Source: PVC group bacterium
GTDB taxonomy: Bacteria; Verrucomicrobiota; Kiritimatiellia; CAIKKV01
DNA length: 41,759 bases
Assembly (NCBI GenBank): GCA_945898015.1
Contig: CAMDGM010000006.1
Location: 75,032 to 116,790, forward strand
Direction: 5' to 3'
Part shown: positions 16,398 to 25,814 of the stretch, one piece after another
How positions within the stretch are numbered: the first letter of the stretch is position 1
Layout: every line of letters begins with the position of its first letter
The notes under the pieces: model-generated
Databases searched by the model: none
The model's input: the letters and a program-made list of their open reading frames with translations, nothing else
What the model was told of the DNA's origin: nothing
Position numbers and translations under genes: made by a program

Positions 16398-19300
16398 CCG
16401 CCACACCGCCAACCCGCGTCTCCTGGATCGACCACCTGGTGGTGGCCGGCCTCTTTGCCGTGCTCGCGCTCCTCGCCCTCGCCGGCTTTGTCGCCTTCAT
16501 CGAGCCGCCCGCCCGACAGCCCCGGCCCGCCTTTACCGCCCAGTACTCCGAGGCCCCCCTCGACCAGGCCCTCGCCGCCGGCGCCATCACCCAGCGCCTG
16601 GCCGCCATCCGGGCCGCCGGCGCCGCACCCGGCGAGCGGGGCGAAGGCCGGTTTACCGGCTCCCCGGGCTTCTACCGCACCGAGTCCCTCATCCGGGATG
16701 CCTTCCGCGAAGCCGGACTCACCCTCCAGACCCAGGAGTTCCGCGTCGTGGTGCCCGCCACCGTCGTCTGCGAAATCCTCGACGAATCCGGCGCGCCGCT
16801 CCCCGACATCAAGCTCTTCCCCTTCCAGCCCGCCGGACTCTCCCCCATCGCCCTCCCCCCCGCCGGACTCTCCGGCGAACTGGTGATCACGGAAAGCACC
16901 GACATGATCCACCTGACCGGGCATCTGCCGGCCACCACCTTTGTGGCCACCTACCTCGACGATGCCGCCGGCTGGCGGGGACTTGCCTCCGTGGGCGTCC
17001 AGGCCATCCTCGTGATGGAGGACAACCTGGCCCGGAAGCTGCGCAACAATCCGGATGAACCGGCCCCCTGGGACTCCCTGTTCTGCGGCGAGGAAATCGC
17101 CTTCCCCCGCTTCCTCGTGCGCGGCCCGCTCACCGCCTATGCCGGGCGGAATCTCCGGATCCGCGCCAAGGTCGTCTGGGAAGAAAAAACGGTCCGCAAC
17201 CTCATCGGCGTGCTCAAGGGCGACAACCCGAAATCCGAAGCGCTCATTCTCAACACCTACTACGACAGCTCCTCCATCGTGCCCGAACTCGCCCCGGGCG
17301 CCGAACAGGCCGTCCCCCTGGCCGTTCAGCTGGAATTTCTCCGCGCCCTCGCCCCTTATCGCGGCGCGCTCAACCGCGACGTGATCTTCATCGCCACCGC
17401 CGGCCACGCCCAGGCCCTTTCCGGCGTCTCCCGCCTGATGGAGGCCGTCGAAACGTTCACCGTCAACCGCCCCAATTACACCCCCCCCGAAGCCCGCCGC
17501 GCCGAACACGAAGCCGGTCTGGTCCTGACTGAACAGGCGCTGGCCAGACTCGGGGACGACTCCCTCTGGGGCCCCGGCAGCCAGTCCGACTTCAAGGCCC
17601 GCTGGCTCGCGCAGGACGAGGCGTTCCGCACCTGGTTCGACACGTGCGTCACCCGGGTGTCCGGGGAGTTCAACCTGGACTTTAAAGACCAGGCGCTGGA
17701 ACTCCGGCTCGCCTACCTCCGCGCCGGAAGCCCCGTGTTCCGCGACGGATTCGATTCGGTCCGGACCACAGACGACGAGCGGAAGGCCCCCGCCAACCGC
17801 CACCCGCTCTTCGCCGCGCTCCTCGAGGCTCAGCAGACGGTCAATAAATCCGCCGGCCTCATGGGCCTGCCCCTCTGGCAGCTCGTCGAAAAACCGGAAT
17901 TCATGGCCTGGCCCTACCGGGACCGGCTCCGCACCCGGCTTCTGGCCCTCGCCGCTCATCATCGCCAGGCGATCCGGGAACTCGACGACACCCAGGCGGT
18001 CCGGGCGCTGCTCAAGCCCTACAGGCAAACCCTCGTCCTCAATCTGGAGCTCTCGTCCGGCGGCGCCCGGAAGAGCAAGACCTGCTCGCTTCTCACCGGC
18101 ATCTTCGGCATCGGCTCGGACGTGGAACCGCAGGTGACGCAGCTCGCCAACGCCCTCCTCGATAAAATCCCCCTCACCAACAACGCCCCCGTCTTCAGCG
18201 TCATTCACTGGGGCGGCAAGGATGTTGAAGGCACCCGCGAACGACCCAACCTGCACGCCTCGGACCGCATCCAGTTCGAATCGGAACCCTGGGTGCTCTG
18301 CGGCCGCCTGGCCTTCACCCTCCTGAATGCCAATTTCAAGTCCGCGAAAATCGGGTCCCCCGATGACACCTTCGACACCCTCTCCGCCGGCGTGCTCGAC
18401 GAACAGCTTCCCTATCTGGCCCGGGGCGTTCTCTCCCTCGCCCAGGGCCGTGTGCCGTTCAAGTCCATCCCCTCGGATCGCCGGAGCCGCATTCACTCCC
18501 TCCAGGGCGCCGTCTTCGGAAGCGCCGGCGCCCAAACCCTCACGCCCAGCCATCCCATGGCCGAAAACACCTTCGTCCGGATCGTCACCTCCGCCAACCA
18601 GTCCGATTCCGTCACGCGCGGCGTCAACCTCTCCCCGCTGCTGAAAACCGATCCGTTCGGCCGCTATGAGAAAGCACTCGCCTTCGGCCTCGTGGGCCGC
18701 TGGGCGAGCCCCCTCAAGGCGGATGCCGCCCGCTTCCAGACGAACGGGCTCATCGCCTACTTCAAAAACGCCGCCGCCAGCGGTCAGTCCGTCTTCAAGA
18801 ACGAAGCTGTCAATTCCGGCGACATCGTGGTCTCCGGCGGCAAGAGCCCCAAGCCCGTCCTGATTTCGGTCTTCCGCTGCGCACGGGTCCAGCAATTCGA
18901 CTGGAACAACCCCCAAACCATGAAATCGTTCCAGCGGATGAACTACCTGGCGCGCCAGGGCCTGACCGAGCCGCCCAACTTCCGCAACGACACCTATACC
19001 GCCTTCCTTGACCCCGACCTCTACTTCTATCTCGGCCTGATGGCCGGCGCCGCCGACAACAAGGAAGTCCAGACCTACCGGGCCTTCATGCTGAACGCCG
19101 AGCCCGGAGCCCCCATCACCACCCTTGAGCCCGAAATCCAGGGCCGGGGCTACCTGGCGGCCGACACGCCCAACATCGCCTTCGCCCATATTGACGCCGC
19201 GGAATCCATGCTGCGGTCCAACGAAAAACGGCTCCGCCTCCAACGCCTGCACGGCATGGCCGATTCGCTCATGCTCGATTTCCACGAGAGCGGGCGCAAA

Positions 19301-21640
19301 TGGCTGGACATCGCCCGGGCCCAGCTCGCCGAAAAGAATCCGCTCGCCGCCGTGCTCGCCGCCGACACCAGCCTTGCCTACGCCATCAACAACCACCCGG
19401 TCATCCGAAGCCGCATCTCGCATGCCATCATCGGCATTCTCTGGTATCTCGGCCTGCTCGTCCCCTTCGTCTTCTTTTTCGAAAAGCTGGTCTTCGGCTT
19501 CACCGACGTCCGCAAGCAGCTTCTCGCCGGCGGCCTGATCTTCCTGGTGGTCTTCCTGCTGCTGCGCTTCTTCCACCCCGCCTTCCAGATGGTCCGCTCC
19601 TCCCTGATGATCCTGATCGGTTTCGTGATTCTCCTGCTCACCCTGCTCGTCATCCTCATGGTGGGCGGCAAATTCAAGCAGAACATCCGCGACCTGCGCC
19701 AGAAGGAGGGCACCATCGAGGGGGCCGACATCGACCGGGGCGGCGTGATCGGCACCGCGTTCATGCTGGGCCTCAACAACATGCGCCGCCGCAAGGTGCG
19801 CACCGGCCTCACGTCCATCACCCTCGTGCTCATCACCTTCGTGATGATCTGCTTCACCTCCGTCTCGTCGGACCTGGTCAACATCGAGTACGCCACCGGC
19901 CGCTCGCCCTGGAACGGCATCCTGCTCCGGAATCCCGGCTTCACGCCGCTGGCGTCCTCCGAAATCGCCACCATCCAGCAGATTTATGGCCGCCTCTACC
20001 CCGTGACCACCCGCGCCTGGTTCTGCGGCACCCTCAACTCCGACCGCCTCCAGAACTCCGAAATTCTCGTGGACCGCGAATTCGACGTGAACGGCCAGAA
20101 GGTCCAGAAGCGCGCCCGCCTGAGCGCCGCCCTGCGCATGGACTGGAACGAGCCCGATTTCTCCGGCATCGACCGCTATCTCATCACCAGCCGCACGTGG
20201 TTCCCCCGCGGCCCCAGCAGCCGCGCGGAGCGCCAGGCGGCGCTCGCGAAAGGCTACACCCAGAAACGCTTCGTCATCCTGCCCGATGCCGCCGCCCGCG
20301 ACCTGGAGCTCTCGGCGGAGGAAGTTCAGGCTGGCGGCGTCACGGTCACCATCCGCGGCGACCCCTACACCGTCCTCGGCATCATCGATTCAGCCCGCCT
20401 GCAGAAGCACATCGACCTCGACGGGAAAAGCCTGCTTCCCTATGACCTCAACTCCGTCCAGACGCTCGGCCGCTCCGCCGCCGGCGGCGCCATCATGCCG
20501 GAAGACTCGCCCCGGCTGCCCGGCGCGCAGGTGATGATCGTCAACACCTTGCCGATGCGAACCGACCGCGACGGCGACGTTCTCGTCTCCTGCGGCATTC
20601 TTTTCCCGCGCGCCAGCTATACGATCAACCCCCGCCAGCCCCCCCTGCCGCCGCTCGGCTTCAAGGATCAGCGCCGCCTCGTGATGGACTACCTCGAGCG
20701 GCTGGGCCAGCCCGCGTACTACGCCATCGACGGCACCTCCTACTTCGGCTCCCGCACCCGCGCCCGCACCTTCGCGGGCCTCCTCGAACTGCTCATCCCC
20801 ATCCTGATCGCCTCGCTGACCGTCTTCAACACGATGCGCAGTTCTGTCTACGAGCGCAAGGACGAGATCTATGTCTACAACGCCGTGGGCATCGCGCCCA
20901 ACCACGTCTTTTTCATGTTCATGGCCGAGGCCTCCGTCTACGCCGTCGTCGGCGCCATGCTGGGCTACCTGCTCAGCCAGGCCACCGGCCGCCTCCTCTC
21001 CGTCCTGCACCTGACCGGCGGCATGAACATGAGCTACAGCTCCATCGAAACCATCTACGCCTCCCTCGCCATCGTCGTCGCCGTGATGCTTTCCACCCTC
21101 ATCCCGGCCCGCAGCGCCGCCAAGCTCGCCTCGCCCTCGGGCAAAACCGAGTGGGAAATCCCCAAGGCCGACGGTGATACCATGGCCTTCAACCTCCCCT
21201 TCACCTTCACCCCCCACGACCGGGTGGCCGTGATCTCCTATTTCCACCGGTGGCTCGACTCCAACGGCGAGGGCTCGTCCGGCCCCTTCTTCTGCGCCCC
21301 GCCCCAGCCCATGCTCACGCGCGGCCAGCCCGGCCAAGCCGGCCTCGTGCCCGGCGTCACCGCCACCGTCTGGCTCAAGCCTTTCGATCTGGGCGTGTCC
21401 CAGCGGCTTGAAATCACGCTGCCCACCGACCCCGAGACCGGCGAGTTCATCGCCACCATCACGCTCACCCGGCTCAGCGGCACCGCCTCCGCCTGGGCCC
21501 GCGCCGTGAAGCCCTTCCTCGCCGTCCTGCGCAAACAATTCCTGACCTGGCGCGCCGCCCGGCTGGACGAACGGGCCGACATGTACCAGGAGGCGACCCG
21601 CCTCCTGGCCGCCTGCCCCATCAAGGAGACGCGTTCATGA
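16394..21640 (+). CDS. Giant FtsX-type ABC permease with degenerate M28-peptidase-like periplasmic domain
   Basis: Membrane protein of 1,748 aa. One N-terminal helix (about 11-36) leads into a very long extracytoplasmic part (about 40-1000). Residues about 60-430 follow the M28 peptidase pattern, including an inserted PA-like region and TVRNLIGVLKG. The zinc-binding histidine of the usual GAHYDS is replaced (NTYYDSS), and the later acidic ligands are also lost (PGAEQAVPLA, ATAGHAQALSG), so peptidase activity is unlikely. Helices follow at about 1005-1095 and 1130-1155, then a MacB-like periplasmic domain (about 1160-1450), a closing FtsX helix bundle (about 1457-1572, LTVFNTMRSSVYERKDEI) and a C-terminal soluble tail. 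It overlaps both neighbours by ATGA. It probably works with the ATPases encoded downstream. Confidence 0.85.
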   Translation: MTATPPTRVSWIDHLVVAGLFAVLALLALAGFVAFIEPPARQPRPAFTAQYSEAPLDQALAAGAITQRLAAIRAAGAAPGERGEGRFTGSPGFYRTESLIRDAFREAGLTLQTQEFRVVVPATVVCEILDESGAPLPDIKLFPFQPAGLSPIALPPAGLSGELVITESTDMIHLTGHLPATTFVATYLDDAAGWRGLASVGVQAILVMEDNLARKLRNNPDEPAPWDSLFCGEEIAFPRFLVRGPLTAYAGRNLRIRAKVVWEEKTVRNLIGVLKGDNPKSEALILNTYYDSSSIVPELAPGAEQAVPLAVQLEFLRALAPYRGALNRDVIFIATAGHAQALSGVSRLMEAVETFTVNRPNYTPPEARRAEHEAGLVLTEQALARLGDDSLWGPGSQSDFKARWLAQDEAFRTWFDTCVTRVSGEFNLDFKDQALELRLAYLRAGSPVFRDGFDSVRTTDDERKAPANRHPLFAALLEAQQTVNKSAGLMGLPLWQLVEKPEFMAWPYRDRLRTRLLALAAHHRQAIRELDDTQAVRALLKPYRQTLVLNLELSSGGARKSKTCSLLTGIFGIGSDVEPQVTQLANALLDKIPLTNNAPVFSVIHWGGKDVEGTRERPNLHASDRIQFESEPWVLCGRLAFTLLNANFKSAKIGSPDDTFDTLSAGVLDEQLPYLARGVLSLAQGRVPFKSIPSDRRSRIHSLQGAVFGSAGAQTLTPSHPMAENTFVRIVTSANQSDSVTRGVNLSPLLKTDPFGRYEKALAFGLVGRWASPLKADAARFQTNGLIAYFKNAAASGQSVFKNEAVNSGDIVVSGGKSPKPVLISVFRCARVQQFDWNNPQTMKSFQRMNYLARQGLTEPPNFRNDTYTAFLDPDLYFYLGLMAGAADNKEVQTYRAFMLNAEPGAPITTLEPEIQGRGYLAADTPNIAFAHIDAAESMLRSNEKRLRLQRLHGMADSLMLDFHESGRKWLDIARAQLAEKNPLAAVLAADTSLAYAINNHPVIRSRISHAIIGILWYLGLLVPFVFFFEKLVFGFTDVRKQLLAGGLIFLVVFLLLRFFHPAFQMVRSSLMILIGFVILLLTLLVILMVGGKFKQNIRDLRQKEGTIEGADIDRGGVIGTAFMLGLNNMRRRKVRTGLTSITLVLITFVMICFTSVSSDLVNIEYATGRSPWNGILLRNPGFTPLASSEIATIQQIYGRLYPVTTRAWFCGTLNSDRLQNSEILVDREFDVNGQKVQKRARLSAALRMDWNEPDFSGIDRYLITSRTWFPRGPSSRAERQAALAKGYTQKRFVILPDAAARDLELSAEEVQAGGVTVTIRGDPYTVLGIIDSARLQKHIDLDGKSLLPYDLNSVQTLGRSAAGGAIMPEDSPRLPGAQVMIVNTLPMRTDRDGDVLVSCGILFPRASYTINPRQPPLPPLGFKDQRRLVMDYLERLGQPAYYAIDGTSYFGSRTRARTFAGLLELLIPILIASLTVFNTMRSSVYERKDEIYVYNAVGIAPNHVFFMFMAEASVYAVVGAMLGYLLSQATGRLLSVLHLTGGMNMSYSSIETIYASLAIVVAVMLSTLIPARSAAKLASPSGKTEWEIPKADGDTMAFNLPFTFTPHDRVAVISYFHRWLDSNGEGSSGPFFCAPPQPMLTRGQPGQAGLVPGVTATVWLKPFDLGVSQRLEITLPTDPETGEFIATITLTRLSGTASAWARAVKPFLAVLRKQFLTWRAARLDERADMYQEATRLLAACPIKETRS

Positions 21641-23640
21641 GCGAACCCCGCCAACGGGTCAGCGGCGACAAGGAGCTCGAGGTCTACCGCTCCCTGCTCG
21701 AGGAACCCACCGAATTCAAGAACGGCTTCACCTGGGTGACGGTCGCCGGCGCCTTCTTCTGCGGCCTGCTCATGATGCCCGGGTCCATCTACCTCAGCCT
21801 CATCACCGGCGGCGGCATCGCCGCCTCGTGGGTCACCCTGATCATTTTCTCGGAAGTCACCCGCCGGGCCATGAAGTCGCTCAACAAGCAGGAGCTGGTG
21901 GTCCTGCTCTCCGTGGCCGGGGCCATGTCCGCCGGCGGCCCCATCGCCGACCTCATCTGGCGCCAGTACCTGATCCGCTCCGATGCCGTGCGCGACATGG
22001 GCCTGCTCGGCCAGTTCCCCTCCTGGTTCGCCCCGCAGCCGACCAGCGAGGCCATCCTTTCGCGCAACCTGTTCCACTCGGACTGGTTCGTCCCCATCAT
22101 GCTGATGGTCTTCCTCTCCGTGGTCGGCACGCTGCGCAGCTACACGCTGGGCTACTTCTTCTTCCGCGTCACCTCCGACGTGGAAAAGCTCCCCTTCCCC
22201 TTCGCCGCCGTGCATGCGCAGGGCGCCATGGCCCTCGCCGAGGCCGGCGAGAAGAAAGCCACCTGGAAGTGGAAGGTCTTCTCGCTCGGCGCCTTCCTGG
22301 GCCTCGGCTTCGCCGCCGTCCAGCTCGGCATTCCGCTCATGACCGGCGCCTTCCTCACCAAGCCTGTCATGCTCATCCCCCTGCCCTGGTACGACATGAC
22401 CACCCTCACGGAAGCCATCCTGCCCGCCACGCCCTTCGGCGTGGTGATCGACCTCGGGCTCATCCTCACCGGCATGCTCATCCCCTTCTCCGCCGTCATC
22501 GGCACCGCTAGCGGCATCCTGCTGACCACGATCATGAACCCCCTGCTCCACAAGCTCGGCATCCTCACCCGCTGGCAGCCCGGCATGGACACCATCTCCA
22601 CCACCTTCAACAACTCGCTCGACTTCTGGATGAGCTTCTCGCTCGGCGTCACCTTCAGCATCGCCGTGATCTCCATCTACCAGACCGTGCGCGACTTCAC
22701 CCGCAATATGCGCCGCATCCGGGCGGACCAGAAAGCCGGCGCCAGCGAAACCGCCCGCCGCGAAAATATCTGGGACACCCCGCCCGGCCGCGGCGACTTC
22801 GCGCCCTGGCTGGCCGTGGCCCTCTACGTGGCCGGCTCGCTCCTGGTCATCTGGGTCTGCCACCTGCTCGTGCCCCGGTTCCCCGTCTACTTCCTCTTCC
22901 TCTTCACGCTCCTCTACACCCCCCTGATGTCCTACGTCGACGCCCGCCTGTCCGGCATCTGCGGGCTGGCCGTGGATATCCCCCTCATGAAGGAGGCCGC
23001 CATCATCCTCTCGGGCTACAAGGGCATCGACATCTGGCTCGCGCCCATCCCCGTGGGCCAGTATGCCGGCCAGGTGTCCGGCTTCCGCGCCACGGAGCTG
23101 ACCGGCACCAACTTCTTCTCCAACATCAAATCCTACGCCCTCACCATGCCGCTCGGGTTCCTGCTGAGCTTCCTCTTCTGGGCCTTCATCTGGAAATCCG
23201 GGGCCATTCCCTCCGACCTCTACCCCTATGCGCAGAAGATGTGGGAGCTGAACGCCAAGAACACCGTGCTGCTCTACTCCTCCACGCTCCCGACCGAGGG
23301 CGTCAAGCCCCTCTTCTTCCAGGCTCTCCACCCCATGGTCATGGGCGGCTCCTTCTCGTTCTCGATCCTCATCTTCGCCATCCTCACCGCGTTCAAGCTT
23401 CCCGTGATGGCCATTTTCGGCTTCGTCCAGAGCGTCGGTCAAATGCCTCATTCGTTCATCCTGATCATTGTCGGGGCGCTGGTCGGCAAGTTCTATTTCA
23501 AGAAACGGTTCGGCGAAAAACACTTCCTCCAAATGGTGCCCGTGCTGCTGGCGGGCTACGGAACCGGGGTCGGGCTCGTGGCGCTCATCGGCGTGGCCGC
23601 CAACCTGATCGTCAGCGCCGTCTCCGGCGCGCCCTTCTAG
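21637..23640 (+). CDS. OPT-like multi-spanning membrane protein (DUF6784-like)
   Basis: Polytopic membrane protein of 667 aa, a shorter relative of the protein at 13866-16397 without its large soluble insert. It opens with a soluble stretch (EVYRSLLEEPTEFKNGFTWV) and then many hydrophobic helices. DVEKLPFPFAAVHAQG aligns with the HERFSFPL region of the first protein. The C-terminal half (HPMVMGGSFSFSILIFAIL, SFILIIVGALVGKFYFKKRF) looks like the end of the DUF6784 region. Its ATG overlaps the giant permease stop (ATGA), and it lies 9 bp before the small FtsX permease gene. Two paralogous OPT-like subunits in one operon may form a heteromeric complex; that is inferred. Confidence 0.8.
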   Translation: MSEPRQRVSGDKELEVYRSLLEEPTEFKNGFTWVTVAGAFFCGLLMMPGSIYLSLITGGGIAASWVTLIIFSEVTRRAMKSLNKQELVVLLSVAGAMSAGGPIADLIWRQYLIRSDAVRDMGLLGQFPSWFAPQPTSEAILSRNLFHSDWFVPIMLMVFLSVVGTLRSYTLGYFFFRVTSDVEKLPFPFAAVHAQGAMALAEAGEKKATWKWKVFSLGAFLGLGFAAVQLGIPLMTGAFLTKPVMLIPLPWYDMTTLTEAILPATPFGVVIDLGLILTGMLIPFSAVIGTASGILLTTIMNPLLHKLGILTRWQPGMDTISTTFNNSLDFWMSFSLGVTFSIAVISIYQTVRDFTRNMRRIRADQKAGASETARRENIWDTPPGRGDFAPWLAVALYVAGSLLVIWVCHLLVPRFPVYFLFLFTLLYTPLMSYVDARLSGICGLAVDIPLMKEAAIILSGYKGIDIWLAPIPVGQYAGQVSGFRATELTGTNFFSNIKSYALTMPLGFLLSFLFWAFIWKSGAIPSDLYPYAQKMWELNAKNTVLLYSSTLPTEGVKPLFFQALHPMVMGGSFSFSILIFAILTAFKLPVMAIFGFVQSVGQMPHSFILIIVGALVGKFYFKKRFGEKHFLQMVPVLLAGYGTGVGLVALIGVAANLIVSAVSGAPF

Positions 23641-23649
23641 GAAAGACAC

Positions 23650-24642
23650 ATGGAACAGATCGGAAAACAGGTCAAGCTGCCGCTCGGGCGCGCGCTCCAG
23701 ATCGCCGTCCAGGGCATCCGGATCCGCTTCGGCCGCTCGCTGGTCACCGTCAGCGGCGTCGTCCTGGGCGTGGCCTTCTTCATGAGCAACGTGACCTCCC
23801 AGCTGATCAAGCAGGCCATCGCCGACGAGCGCGAGCAGCGCCAGACGCTCAACCTGATGCTGACCCTGATGAAAAGCGAAATCGGCGACTTGTCCGGAAA
23901 AACCGTGGCCCTCGCCACCTTCGGGGAAACCACGGTCTCGGAGCGCGACCTGCTCGCCGTGTTGCGGAAGACGCCCGGCCTCACGCTCGGCGCCCCTGAA
24001 GCCCTGGGCGGCAAAGCCCACCTGCTGCTGGTGCTCGGCGCCGGCCCCGCCACCGCCTCTCCGGATATCCTCACCGCCGGCATGGCGCAGCCCGTGCTTC
24101 TGGATTCGCTGGCGGAGCGCGCCTATCCGTCCGCCAAGCCCGGCAGCTCGCTCGCCCAAGTCCGCCGCGAACTGTTCTTCGGCCGCGAATCGGAAGAGCA
24201 GGCCGACAAGCTGAAGACGCAGGCCGAACAGGCCACCTTCCGCACCCTCTGGATCGGCATCATCTCCATCCTCGTCACCATCATCGGCATCGCCAATGCG
24301 CTGCTCATGTCGGTGACCGAACGCTTCCGCGAAATCGGCACCATGAAATGCCTGGGCGCGATGTCCGCCTTCATCCGCAAGCTTTTCCTCATCGAAAGCG
24401 CCATGCTCGGCTTCGCCGGCGCCGTCATCGGCACCGCCCTGGGCACGCTGCTCTCCTTCGCCGGATACGGGCTCACCTTCGGGTTCGGCCTCATCACCGC
24501 CGCCTTGAATGTCGGCGGGCTCCTCGTCGCCGCCGCCGCCTGCATCGCCGGGGGGACCGTCCTCTCCATGCTCGCCGCCATCTACCCCGCCAACTTCGCC
24601 GCGCGCATGGTGCCCGCCTCCGCGCTCAGGACCAACGTGTAA
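23650..24642 (+). CDS. FtsX-family ABC transporter permease (MacB/LolC-like, small)
   Basis: Permease subunit of 330 aa with the four-helix FtsX/MacB layout: helix 1 near 28-48 (LVTVSGVVLGVAFFMSNV), an extracytoplasmic region to about 195, then three helices (about 198-220, 240-265, 275-305). The cytoplasmic coupling segment is LLMSVTERFREIGTMKCLGA, which contacts the ATPase in this family. The periplasmic part is short and lacks an obvious MacB core. The ATG at 23650 follows AGGAAAG. It sits 3 bp before the first ATPase gene, so it very likely pairs with one or both ATPases. Mechanotransmission rather than classical import is the known mode of this type VII family. Confidence 0.88.
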   Translation: MEQIGKQVKLPLGRALQIAVQGIRIRFGRSLVTVSGVVLGVAFFMSNVTSQLIKQAIADEREQRQTLNLMLTLMKSEIGDLSGKTVALATFGETTVSERDLLAVLRKTPGLTLGAPEALGGKAHLLLVLGAGPATASPDILTAGMAQPVLLDSLAERAYPSAKPGSSLAQVRRELFFGRESEEQADKLKTQAEQATFRTLWIGIISILVTIIGIANALLMSVTERFREIGTMKCLGAMSAFIRKLFLIESAMLGFAGAVIGTALGTLLSFAGYGLTFGFGLITAALNVGGLLVAAAACIAGGTVLSMLAAIYPANFAARMVPASALRTNV

Positions 24643-24645
24643 CCC

Positions 24646-25416
24646 ATGGACAACGACCTCCAACAACTGCTGAACGACGGCGCCACGGCCGAGAAAAGCG
24701 GCTACGTGATCCGGGCCGTGGACGTCAAACGCGTCTACCGCAATGGCGAGGTCGAAACCCACGCCCTGCGCGGCGCCTCGCTCGACGTGAAGCGCGCCGA
24801 GTACCTCTCCATCATGGGCCCCTCCGGCTCCGGCAAGACCACCTTCTTCAATATGATCGGCGGACTCGACCGCCCCTCCTCCGGCAAGGTCTACATCGAC
24901 CAGGTGGACATTGCCCAGCTCGACCCCTACGAGCTCGCCTGGCTGCGCTGTCGCAAGGTCGGCTACATCTTCCAGAGCTTCAACCTCATCCAGGTCATGT
25001 CCTGCATCGAAAATGTCATGCTCCCCATGTCCTTCGCCGGCGTGAGCGGCGAGGACGCCCGCGACAAGGCCATGGATATCCTCGAGCGCGTGGGGCTGGC
25101 CGACCGCGCCCTCCACAAGCCCTCCGAGATGTCCGGCGGCCAGCAGCAGCGCGTGGCCGTCGCCCGCGCGCTCGCCAATTCGCCCGACATCGTGCTGGCC
25201 GACGAGCCCACCGCCAACCTCGACCTCAAGACCGGCGAGGAAATCATCGAGCTGTTCTGGAAGCTCCGCTCCGACCTGGGCGTCACCATCATCACCGCCA
25301 CGCACGACCTGAAGATGCTCAAGCGCTCCGACCGGATTGTGTGGATCGAGGACGGCCGGATCTCCAAAATCTCCACGCCCGACGAGATGCAGATCCAGAT
25401 CGAGGAGGTCCACTGA
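24646..25416 (+). CDS. ABC transporter ATP-binding protein (MacB/LolD type), first copy
   Basis: Nucleotide-binding subunit of 256 aa. Walker A GPSGSGKTT at 58-66, Q-loop YIFQSFN near 108, signature MSGGQQQ at 162-168, Walker B IVLADEP at 182-188 and switch H220 (TATHDLKML) are all intact. It has an N-terminal extension of about 20 residues and a C-terminal tail (STPDEMQIQIEEVH) compared with the second ATPase of the operon. It starts 3 bp after the small permease gene and shares one base with the PqqD-like gene (TGATG). Expected to drive the FtsX-type permeases from the cytoplasmic face. Confidence 0.95.
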   Translation: MDNDLQQLLNDGATAEKSGYVIRAVDVKRVYRNGEVETHALRGASLDVKRAEYLSIMGPSGSGKTTFFNMIGGLDRPSSGKVYIDQVDIAQLDPYELAWLRCRKVGYIFQSFNLIQVMSCIENVMLPMSFAGVSGEDARDKAMDILERVGLADRALHKPSEMSGGQQQRVAVARALANSPDIVLADEPTANLDLKTGEEIIELFWKLRSDLGVTIITATHDLKMLKRSDRIVWIEDGRISKISTPDEMQIQIEEVH

Positions 25417-25814
25417 TGGCCGCCCTCTTCGCCAAAACGCCGCCCGTTCGGATCCAGGACCCCTTTGCCGTGGTGCCCCTCAAACCCGATAACGTGGACC
25501 TGAAACACGACAGCCGGGGCCGGGTCCACCTGCGCCTGAACCTGCCGCTCCGCGGCGTCCGGAAATGGCTCTCCCGGCACCTCGGCTACGACTATACCCG
25601 GAAGGTGGAGCTGGACGAAAACGGCACGCTCTACTACACCCTCGCGGACGGCGCCCACACGCTGCGCGAGATCGTGGACGCCCTGGCCGACCGCGCGGGA
25701 ACCCCGGCCGCCGACATGGAAAAGTGGGGCGTGCTGTTCACGAAGAAATTAATGATCGAAAACCTGATCGTGCTGAAAGTCCCGCCCGAGGCCCAACTCC
25801 GGAGACCGTCATGA
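25416..25814 (+). CDS. PqqD-like (RiPP-recognition-element-like) small protein
   Basis: Cytoplasmic protein of 132 aa, hand-placed at ATG 25416 because it overlaps the upstream stop by one base (TGATG) and the downstream start by four (ATGA). The C-terminal half, about residues 60-125, reads like a PqqD fold: a beta-strand segment KVELDENGTLYYTLADG followed by the winged-helix motif HTLREIVDALADRAG and a last helix ending NLIVLKV. The N-terminal 50 residues (with FAVVPLKPDNVDL) are unassigned. PqqD-type domains bind leader peptides for radical-SAM and other RiPP enzymes, but no such enzyme or precursor is seen here. Placement between two ATPase genes suggests a role in substrate recognition or assembly of the transporter. 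Family call by eye; function unknown. Confidence 0.7.
   Translation: MAALFAKTPPVRIQDPFAVVPLKPDNVDLKHDSRGRVHLRLNLPLRGVRKWLSRHLGYDYTRKVELDENGTLYYTLADGAHTLREIVDALADRAGTPAADMEKWGVLFTKKLMIENLIVLKVPPEAQLRRPS

Noticed and set aside
13710..16412. 900-aa open frame antisense to the first OPT-like gene
   Set aside because: Composition is dominated by Gly, Glu, Ala and His from GC-rich third positions; it mirrors a clear membrane protein and shows no domain.
16379..19576. 1,065-aa antisense open frame across the giant permease
   Set aside because: Same type of shadow, low complexity, no recognisable motif.
21238..25413. 1,391-aa antisense open frame across the transport operon
   Set aside because: Runs across several real genes with clear family motifs on the other strand; a high-GC shadow.
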